A model generated the notes under the pieces. It had not been told where the DNA came from and ran no database searches. It saw only the letters and a program-made list of their open reading frames with translations. From assembly GCA_937904535.1 (NCBI GenBank), contig CALELC010000483.1, positions 1 through 5,149 of the forward strand: a DNA stretch of 5,149 nucleotides. Direction: 5' to 3'. The translations under genes and the position numbers were made by a program. Below, piece after piece: positions 1 through 5,149 of the stretch. Position 1 is the first letter of the stretch; every line of letters begins with the position of its first letter. Origin of the DNA: an uncultured Planctomycetaceae bacterium. Lineage in GTDB: Bacteria > Planctomycetota > Planctomycetia > Pirellulales > Pirellulaceae.

Positions 1-1923
1 CACTGCTTCGGATGGTGTACCAGCCAACTCGATCAGCAGGTCCTCGCTCGGGACCGGCCCAAAGAGTTGCATCAAGTCCAAAGCGCGAGTGCGGTAATGC
101 GAGGGGTTATCGTTGCTGTAAGCCACGCCGGCGACGAGTTCCGCCCATTGGCTGCCGAGCTCCTTCTTGATCGCCGCAATCTCTTGGCGTCCCCAAGCGG
201 AGGAAATCTGCGGCTGGCGAATCGCTTTGGCGACACCGGTGCCGAGGTTGCTCATCCGCTCCGGCGTTTGGCCGTTGTAGACCACTCGATAAATGCCGCC
301 GCCCGTGCCGCGGCCGCCGGTGCTGAAGTACAGCGATCCATCGGGCGAGACATCGAGGTCGGTAACGTTCAGCGGCTGGCCTTTCACAAACACTTCGCTA
401 TCGGCCACATAGCCAGCGCCATTCGGCTTCACGCGGACGACCAGAATCCGGCCTTCTGACCAATCGCCTAAGAACAGGGCGTTGTGGTAGCGGACAGGAA
501 ATCGGAAATGCTCATAACAAACCGCTCCGGTGGGGCTGCCACGGCCCGTATCCAAGATCATCGGCAGGCGGTCCGGATAGTATTCGGGCCACTGTGCCCA
601 ACCGCTCCGCCAACCATACTCACCAGCTTCGGTGATGTCATACAAACCGGTGGGCCGATACCAAGCGGTGTTGATATCCGATTCCATGTCACTGTCATGG
701 ATGAACAGCCCGCCATCGGGATGGGTGACGAGGTCATAAGCGTTGCGCAAGCCGCCAGCGACTTTCTCCACGATCGAACCATCGATCGTGGTGCGGATCA
801 CCGTACCGCCCGGCGCCTTGATGCCGCGTGCGTGTCCACCTGGATCCTCATATCGCGGCACCAAATCACCTTCATAGAAGTCGACCAGGGTCTCGCCAGG
901 GCCGGCTTTTCCGGTGACTTGCGTGTGGTTGCCAACGACGACGTACAGCATGCCGTCGGAGCCGAGGGTAATGCCATGCGGACCGTGTTCGCCCGGTTGT
1001 CCCTTGAAGCTGACAATCTTGCGCACGGTTTCCAGCGAGCCGTTGCGATCTTCGTCAGTCAGCCGGTAGAGGCCCGTGCCCTGAGGTCCGATGCCGGTGA
1101 CGAACACTTCGCCGTTGAGTGCCAGGATGCCTTGGCATGATTTGACTTGATCACAGTAGACGCGGCTGCTGTCGGGCACGCCGTCGCCGTCGCGATCGTG
1201 CAGCAACAGCAGCGGACCGTTTTCTTGCGAAGCGATGATGTGCCCAAATTCATTGAACGTCATCGCGATCACGGCACCGACGGTCTCGTTGCCAAAAACT
1301 CGCTGGACGCTGAAGTTCTTTTGGACTTGGAAACGTTCGGACTGATCGGCGGCGGCTTCAATCGGCTCGCTGGATTGCCGATCCCAAGGAGCGGTCTCGC
1401 CGAGCACGCCGAACGACTTAGCAGCTCCCCACAGGTGATCATTGAACATCACGCTCTGCCAGGTCGGCTCTTGCTTGGTCGTGGTTTTCCACGAAGGATC
1501 GGTGCTGAACGTGTAGTATTGGCCACCGGCTTTGGGCCGCACGCTGACCCGCGCAGCCAGTGCCGCGGTGTTGCCCGCAGTGTTGCGAGCCCGCACGGCG
1601 ACCAAGTTGCGGCCGACGATCAGGTGTTCGGTGATGTCGTATTCGTCCAGGCCGCGGCTCGATTTGCCGGAGCCGACCGGTTTGCCGTTGACGAATAATT
1701 CGTAGGTATCGTCAGCCGCGATCTCGATTTGGCCGATCGCTTCCACGCGCAGGTTGATCACCTTGCGGAAATAGCAGCTTTCTCCTTCCGGGATGGAACC
1801 GTTTTCCGCAGCCGTCGCCCAAATCCACTGCGCCTCGCTGGCTGCCAGCGGAACGGCGAGCCAGGGGATCAGCAGTGAGGCGGCGAGGAATCGCGCTGAG
1901 AGGGTTTTCAACAGGCCGTCCAT
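1..1923 (-). CDS. Secreted membrane-bound dehydrogenase-like protein, PVC heme-binding family (3' end beyond left window edge)
   Basis: The minus-strand frame is open from an ATG at 1923 to the left edge: 641 residues with no stop. Residues 1-28 look like a signal peptide (short basic start, hydrophobic stretch ending around LAVPLAAS), so the protein is probably exported. Residues 31-130 resemble a jelly-roll or galactose-binding-like sandwich (QWIW, FRKVINL, ADDTYELFVNGKPVG). Residues about 205-550 match the sorbosone-dehydrogenase-type beta-propeller of this family. They include two acidic loops (DRDGDGVPD at 243-251, DEDRNGS at 290-296) that may bind calcium, GEHGPHG at 311-317, GGLRNAYDL at 390-398, DSDMESD at 410-416 followed by AWYRPT, and DTGRGSPTG further on. 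Residues about 570-641 look like the start of HEAT-type helical repeats. Family members usually continue into a cytochrome c domain with CxxCH; that part would lie outside the window and was not seen. The substrate is unknown. A weak GGGAG (1936-1940) lies 12 bases before the start. The family call is firm and the enzymatic role is inferred. Confidence 0.9.
   Translation of the reverse strand, partial: MDGLLKTLSARFLAASLLIPWLAVPLAASEAQWIWATAAENGSIPEGESCYFRKVINLRVEAIGQIEIAADDTYELFVNGKPVGSGKSSRGLDEYDITEHLIVGRNLVAVRARNTAGNTAALAARVSVRPKAGGQYYTFSTDPSWKTTTKQEPTWQSVMFNDHLWGAAKSFGVLGETAPWDRQSSEPIEAAADQSERFQVQKNFSVQRVFGNETVGAVIAMTFNEFGHIIASQENGPLLLLHDRDGDGVPDSSRVYCDQVKSCQGILALNGEVFVTGIGPQGTGLYRLTDEDRNGSLETVRKIVSFKGQPGEHGPHGITLGSDGMLYVVVGNHTQVTGKAGPGETLVDFYEGDLVPRYEDPGGHARGIKAPGGTVIRTTIDGSIVEKVAGGLRNAYDLVTHPDGGLFIHDSDMESDINTAWYRPTGLYDITEAGEYGWRSGWAQWPEYYPDRLPMILDTGRGSPTGAVCYEHFRFPVRYHNALFLGDWSEGRILVVRVKPNGAGYVADSEVFVKGQPLNVTDLDVSPDGSLYFSTGGRGTGGGIYRVVYNGQTPERMSNLGTGVAKAIRQPQISSAWGRQEIAAIKKELGSQWAELVAGVAYSNDNPSHYRTRALDLMQLFGPVPSEDLLIELAGTPSEAV
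768..791. repeat. Perfect 10-bp inverted repeat within the dehydrogenase-like gene
   Basis: CCACGATCGA (768-777) and TCGATCGTGG (782-791) are exact reverse complements separated by the loop ACCA. The site lies inside the coding sequence, at the codons for TTIDGSIVE just before the GGLRNAYDL motif. It may form a stable RNA hairpin in the messenger. No function is known, and chance in GC-rich, GATCG-rich DNA is possible. Confidence 0.6.
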
Positions 1924-2286
1924 GGCGTTTGCAAGCTCCCGCGAAGGCACAATCGGACGTATGACAAACGGTTCGGCAGCCGCAGACAGCTCCCACTGCT
2001 GGGGTTCTTACCAAGAGCCATTGACACGCAGCAAGAGCAGAGTCGCGGTGCGCAAGGCGGGTGGACGGTAGTATGGGACTGGAGGATGAGGGTAGGGAGA
2101 TCGCAGGTTACTCAGCGGACAGGCCGGAACCGCCCAGTCGTTGGCGTGAGCTACTGGAATCTGTCGCTATTCGCTTTGGCCAGGAGGGAAGCTCGATAGA
2201 TCCTCACCCACGCTGCCTGAGTGGTCTTGGCCCGCTATGCTGAGAGCTTGCTTCTGCCCCGTCACGTCTACTGGTCTGAGTTGCCG
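1924..2286. other. Divergent intergenic region without a recognisable gene
   Basis: These 363 bases separate the divergently oriented dehydrogenase-like gene (minus) and the Nudix gene (plus), so promoters for both should lie here. I found no paired -35/-10 elements at good spacing on either strand. A perfect TTGACA at 2021-2026 has no matching -10 about 17 bases downstream. A strong Shine-Dalgarno-like AGGAGGGA sits at 2182-2189 but has no ATG, GTG or TTG within normal distance. Short frames here have mixed third-position bases and several rare codons, unlike the flanking genes. I see no tRNA, repeat array or clear riboswitch fold. Confidence 0.6.
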
Positions 2287-2814
2287 ATGCCCGAACAAGT
2301 CAAAGAAAAGGTTCTGCTGCAGGGTGCCCGGTTTAGCGTCAACGCGCTGGAGATGGTCGACGCCAATGGCCGGCACATCGTCCGCGAAGTGATTCGGCAC
2401 CCCGGGGCGGTCGTGCTGCTGCCGCGACTGGACGATGGACGGATCGTGCTGATCGACAACCTCCGCCGCACCGTCGGTGAAACGCTGCTCGAGTTGCCAG
2501 CGGGAACCATCGATCCCGGTGAAGCTCCCGAGCAAACCGCCGCTCGTGAGTTGACCGAAGAGACCGGCTACACCGCCGCTAAGCTGGAGAAAATCCACGA
2601 GTTCTACTCCTGCCCAGGCATCTGCGATGAACTCATGCATCTCTACTTGGCCACGGGGCTAACCGCCGGTGAGCCAGCTCGTGAAGCGACCGAGCAGATG
2701 GAAAATCGCATCGTTCGCCAAGATGAGATTCCGGAACTCATCGCTTCCGGAGCAATCCGCGACGCCAAAACCCTCGTCGGCTTGTATGCGCTGCTCAGCC
2801 GGTTTTCTGGCTGA
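2287..2814 (+). CDS. Nudix hydrolase, ADP-ribose pyrophosphatase type
   Basis: This 175-residue protein probably hydrolyses ADP-ribose, or a related nucleoside diphosphate sugar, to AMP and ribose 5-phosphate in the cytoplasm. Using the ATG at 2287, the Nudix box spans residues 73-95 and fits Gx5Ex7REUxEExGU exactly: G73, E79, R87, E88, E91, E92 and G94. The glutamates of REL-TEE would hold the catalytic metal ions. A proline at residue 110, inside the SCPGICDE stretch, lies 15-16 residues after the box, which is the spacing known for ADP-ribose-type Nudix enzymes. The N-terminal strand region VREVIRHPGAVVLLP (32-46) is also typical of this group. The frame opens at a GTG at 2221 directly after a stop, which would add 22 residues. 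I prefer ATG 2287 because family homology begins there (EKVLLQGARF), although no clear ribosome site precedes either start. It is transcribed alone and converges on the next gene. Substrate specificity is inferred from motifs only. Confidence 0.9.
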   Translation: MPEQVKEKVLLQGARFSVNALEMVDANGRHIVREVIRHPGAVVLLPRLDDGRIVLIDNLRRTVGETLLELPAGTIDPGEAPEQTAARELTEETGYTAAKLEKIHEFYSCPGICDELMHLYLATGLTAGEPAREATEQMENRIVRQDEIPELIASGAIRDAKTLVGLYALLSRFSG

Positions 2815-2823
2815 TTGCGTTGT

Positions 2824-2839
2824 GCGCCGAACTCGGCGC
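2824..2839. terminator. Small hairpin between convergent genes, possible bidirectional terminator
   Basis: GCGCCG (2824-2829) and CGGCGC (2834-2839) form a perfect six-base-pair GC stem around the loop AACT. It lies in the 38-base gap between the stop codons of two converging genes, where a shared terminator would be expected. No run of T follows on either strand, so it is not a canonical intrinsic terminator. The role is inferred from position. Confidence 0.4.
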
Positions 2840-2852
2840 TGAGTGACCGGGA

Positions 2853-3872
2853 TTAATTCTCGTGTGATTCGCGCTCACGGACTTCGGACAAGCTGCGGCG
2901 GATGTCCGGTGCGGCGGTCCAGTAGAACAGCATCCCAAGCACCGCCATCACGACCTTCACAATTTCGTACACCAACGCTACGAGCATCCCCGAAGCGATC
3001 GTCGGTTCGGCTGGTACGACGCGGTACAGCCACTCCATCGCCGCTTCCAACACACCGAGTCCCGCCGGTGCAATCGGCATCGTCGAGGCGAGATTGGCGA
3101 TCGGGAAGATCAAGGCGTGGTCGCCCAAGCTGGGGGCCGCCGTTCCATATAAACTGGTCGCGATCCAGAATGCGGACAGCACGAGCAGGCAGTGCACGCC
3201 CAGGCTCATTATGAGCGACAGCCCCAACATCACTGGATGGCGACGAAAAACGCGCAGCGGTCCAGCGATCCGGCTGACCGCCCCGCCGATATACCGCAGC
3301 CGACCACCCCACACGATCGCTCGGTCGATCGGCCGGCCGCCGAGCACGAGAGCCGCCAAGGTGACCATGCCGACCGCCGAAAGGCCGAGCGCCGCATTGC
3401 CGATGTTCACCAAATCGGGATTGCTGCTGGTACCGGCGGCTGACATCGCAAATGCCACCAACAGCAACAACCCCAGCAGCCCAATCCCGCGGTCAACAAT
3501 GACCGATGCGACTGCCTCAATCCCTTTGCCGGGGCTGCGGCGCGCAAGGAAAATCGTCTTGAAGATATCGCCGCCGACGCTGCCAGCCGAGACAAAGCTG
3601 AGCAGGAATCCGATCGCTCCGAGCCGAAACGCCTCGATCACACCCAACTGAATTCCTTGGCAGCGAACCAGCGCCCACCAGCGGAAAAAGCTGACGCACA
3701 CCGCGGCGAGTGCGGCTGCTAACGCTGCGGCCAGCAGCGGGTAGTTCCGCGGCTGCTCTCGCAACAGCTCCCACTGCTCCGGCTCCACTCGCCACAGCAA
3801 CCAACCGATGATCGCCAGCGGCACGGCAAACTTCAGCATGCGGACCGTAACCGCCTTGAGCCGTGGCGTCAT
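2853..3872 (-). CDS. Lysylphosphatidylglycerol synthase TM-domain / UPF0104 family membrane protein (COG0392)
   Basis: This 339-residue integral membrane protein belongs to the family that includes the flippase half of MprF and archaeal AglD. Hydrophobic segments suitable for membrane helices lie at roughly 13-28, 45-63, 84-97, 120-144, 157-177, 214-239, 254-270 and 294-319. Family hallmarks seen are FRWW at 63-66, the stretch EAFRLGAIGFLLSFVSAGSVGGD around 80-102, VDRGIG at 126-131, and PIAPAGLGVLEA at 266-277. The length is normal for the stand-alone domain. There is no C-terminal aminoacyl-transferase domain as in full MprF, so lipid lysylation by this protein is not supported. A role in lipid or polyprenyl-linked envelope metabolism is inferred from the family; the substrate is unknown. 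The ATG at 3872 is preceded by AGAGG (3883-3887) ten bases upstream. It lies 31 bases after the stop of the uup-like gene on the same strand and is probably co-transcribed with it. The C-terminal tail (RERESHEN) is charged. Confidence 0.88.
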   Translation of the reverse strand: MTPRLKAVTVRMLKFAVPLAIIGWLLWRVEPEQWELLREQPRNYPLLAAALAAALAAVCVSFFRWWALVRCQGIQLGVIEAFRLGAIGFLLSFVSAGSVGGDIFKTIFLARRSPGKGIEAVASVIVDRGIGLLGLLLLVAFAMSAAGTSSNPDLVNIGNAALGLSAVGMVTLAALVLGGRPIDRAIVWGGRLRYIGGAVSRIAGPLRVFRRHPVMLGLSLIMSLGVHCLLVLSAFWIATSLYGTAAPSLGDHALIFPIANLASTMPIAPAGLGVLEAAMEWLYRVVPAEPTIASGMLVALVYEIVKVVMAVLGMLFYWTAAPDIRRSLSEVRERESHEN

Positions 3873-3882
3873 GGGCCCAATG

Positions 3883-3887
3883 CCTCT
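3883..3887 (-). promoter_or_regulatory. Shine-Dalgarno-like site of the COG0392 gene
   Basis: On the minus strand this reads AGAGG, ten bases before the ATG at 3872. It falls inside the 31-base gap after the upstream uup-like stop codon. It supports the chosen start, though the spacing is slightly long. Confidence 0.4.
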
Positions 3888-3903
3888 GCCTGCTGCTTAC
3901 CCA

Positions 3904-5149
3904 TCAGCCGCTCGCCTGGGCGAGTTCTTCAAGCTCTTCCCAGCGGCTGTAGCTGGCATGCAACTGTTCTTCGAGCTGTGCCAGGCGTGCCTGGGTTTGG
4001 CTGATTTGCTCACCTGAGCCGCGATAAAACTCGGGCTTCGCCATTTCTTCGTGCAGCTTTGCGATATCGTCTTCGAGCTGCTGAATCTTGGCCGGCAAGT
4101 GTTCCAACTCGTGCTGGTCCTTGTAGCTCATCCGCTTGGGCTTCTGCGCGGCCGGCTTAGGTGGTGCCGCGGCAGCGCGCGGGGCAGACGCGGTCGTACT
4201 CGGTTTCTCCGCGCTCTCGGCCGCTTTTCGGCGCGCGGCTGCAGCGACCCAGTCGTCGTAGCCGCCGACGTATTCGTTGACTTCACCGTCTTCAAATACG
4301 ATCGTGCTGGTAACGACGTTGTTGAGAAACGTTCGGTCGTGGCTGACCAACAGGATCGTGCCGCTGAACTCGACCAGTTGTTCTTCCAGCAGATCGAGCG
4401 TCTCGCTGTCGAGGTCGTTGGTCGGTTCGTCCATCACGATGATGTTGGCCGGCCGCGTCATCAGCCGCGCTAACAATACGCGGTTGCGTTCGCCGCCGGA
4501 GAGGAACTTCACCTGTGTCCGTGCTCGTTCGGGCGTGAACAGGAAGTCCTGCAAGTAGCCGATGATGTGCTTTGACTTGTCGCCGATCTTGACCGTGTCG
4601 TTACCATCGCCGACGTTATCCTGGACCGTTTTCTCCGGATCGAGCGTATCGCGAAGCTGATCGAAGTAGGCGATTTGCAGATTGGTGCCCTGTCGCACGC
4701 TGCCGGACTGCGGTTGCAACTGGCCCAGCAGTAGCTTGAGGAGCGTCGTCTTACCGGCTCCGTTGGGACCGACGATGCCGATCTTGTCGCCGCGCATGAT
4801 CGTCGTCGAAAAGTTCTTCACGATCGAGCGATCCGCGTGCGCGAAGGTGATGTCCTTCGCTTCGGCGACGAGCATCCCGCTCTTCGCTCCTTCCTGAATC
4901 TGCAGCTTGGCGGTACCGACCTTTTCGCGGCGTTGCTGGCGCTGGAATCGCATTTCCTTCAGCGCTCGCACTCGGCCTTCGTTGCGGGTACGCCGTGCCT
5001 TGATGCCCTGACGAATCCAGGCTTCTTCTTCGGAGAGCTTTTTGTCGAACAGAGCGTTCTGCTTCTCTTCGGCCGCCAGCTTGTCGGCTTTGCGCTTGCG
5101 GAACGTGGCGTAGTCGCACGACCAATCAAACGGTTTGCCGAGATCGATC
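3904..5149 (-). CDS. uup: ABC-F family ATPase, Uup type (5' part beyond right window edge)
   Basis: The minus-strand frame is open from the right edge to a TGA at 3904-3906, giving 414 visible C-terminal residues; complete Uup proteins have about 630. The first ABC domain is missing. Numbering visible residues from the first full codon (5148-5146), residues 1-75 are the end of ABC1 and the inter-domain linker, with the strongly Uup-like stretch WIRQGIKARRTRNEGR at 44-59. The second ABC domain shows Walker A GPNGAGKT (127-134), signature LSGGE (216-220), Walker B IIVMDE (236-241) and the switch histidine in SHDR (H270). An Ala/Pro/Lys-rich spacer at about 308-339 leads into a C-terminal coiled coil (about 344-411), the domain that in E. 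coli Uup binds DNA. There are no membrane segments, so it is a soluble ABC-F protein rather than a transporter. ABC-F proteins act at the ribosome, and Uup is also linked to transposon precise excision and branched DNA. An apparent GTG start at 4971 is internal, not the true start. It probably leads an operon with the COG0392 gene. Confidence 0.93.
   Translation of the reverse strand, partial: IDLGKPFDWSCDYATFRKRKADKLAAEEKQNALFDKKLSEEEAWIRQGIKARRTRNEGRVRALKEMRFQRQQRREKVGTAKLQIQEGAKSGMLVAEAKDITFAHADRSIVKNFSTTIMRGDKIGIVGPNGAGKTTLLKLLLGQLQPQSGSVRQGTNLQIAYFDQLRDTLDPEKTVQDNVGDGNDTVKIGDKSKHIIGYLQDFLFTPERARTQVKFLSGGERNRVLLARLMTRPANIIVMDEPTNDLDSETLDLLEEQLVEFSGTILLVSHDRTFLNNVVTSTIVFEDGEVNEYVGGYDDWVAAAARRKAAESAEKPSTTASAPRAAAAPPKPAAQKPKRMSYKDQHELEHLPAKIQQLEDDIAKLHEEMAKPEFYRGSGEQISQTQARLAQLEEQLHASYSRWEELEELAQASG

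Noticed and set aside
67..1698. Series of long plus-strand open frames (67-459, 484-1140, 1147-1698)
   Set aside because: All are in one plus-strand frame lying codon-for-codon opposite the dehydrogenase-like gene, where high GC at third positions removes stops. Their translations show no recognisable family motif.
1712..2014. Minus-strand frame of 100 codons starting upstream of the dehydrogenase-like gene
   Set aside because: It overlaps the signal peptide and N-terminal domain coding region in another frame, and its Arg/Gly/Cys-rich translation looks like a shadow.
2021..2026. TTGACA as a sigma-70 -35 box for the Nudix gene
   Set aside because: No acceptable -10 hexamer lies 16-18 bases downstream (CGCGGT there), and it is about 260 bases from the likely start.
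2086..2199. 37-codon frame starting at an ATG directly after GGAGG
   Set aside because: The Shine-Dalgarno-like bases touch the ATG with no spacer, and the Arg-rich product has several rare codons. There is no sign of coding.
2167..2640. 157-codon minus-strand frame opposite the Nudix gene
   Set aside because: It is antisense to a gene with a perfect Nudix box, and its translation matches no family I recognise.
3094..3651. 185-codon plus-strand frame opposite the COG0392 gene
   Set aside because: Its Pro/Arg/Thr/Ser-rich translation has no motif, while the opposite strand encodes a clear membrane protein over the same bases.
3904..4971. Complete 355-residue single-domain ABC protein starting at GTG 4971
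   Set aside because: The same frame stays open to the window edge and carries the Uup linker motif WIRQGIKARRTRNEGR just upstream. The GTG is therefore internal and the gene is cut by the window.

Overview
The window looks like chromosomal DNA from a planctomycete, most likely of the Pirellula/Rhodopirellula/Blastopirellula group. The main reason is the gene at the left edge. It encodes a large secreted protein of the membrane-bound dehydrogenase-like (PVC-type heme-binding) family, which is expanded almost exclusively in Planctomycetes and Verrucomicrobia. The fairly high GC content, weak Shine-Dalgarno sequences and loose gene spacing fit this. The species cannot be fixed from the sequence alone.

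Layout, left to right. (1) Positions 1-1923, minus strand: the N-terminal 641 residues of the secreted dehydrogenase-like protein, cut by the left window edge. It has a signal peptide, a jelly-roll-like N-terminal domain, a sorbosone-dehydrogenase-type beta-propeller and the start of a probable helical-repeat region. (2) Positions 1924-2286: a divergent intergenic region with no convincing gene or promoter. (3) Positions 2287-2814, plus strand: a Nudix hydrolase of the ADP-ribose pyrophosphatase type. (4) Positions 2815-2852: a short convergent gap holding a small hairpin. (5) Positions 2853-3872, minus strand: a polytopic membrane protein of the lysylphosphatidylglycerol-synthase TM-domain/UPF0104 family (COG0392). 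(6) Positions 3904-5149, minus strand: an ABC-F ATPase of the Uup type, with its N-terminal part beyond the right edge. Genes 6 and 5 are co-directional with a 31-bp gap and probably form one transcription unit (uup first, then the membrane protein).

The genes do not form an evident pathway. They cover nucleotide-sugar housekeeping (Nudix), translation or DNA-structure maintenance (Uup), envelope/lipid-related membrane function (COG0392) and extracellular oxidation of an unknown substrate (dehydrogenase-like protein). I found no tRNA, rRNA, CRISPR array, insertion sequence, phage gene or toxin-antitoxin pair, and no convincing undescribed system. The points most worth checking are the domain make-up of the secreted dehydrogenase-like protein, a perfect 10-bp hairpin inside its gene, and the start site and upstream region of the Nudix gene.
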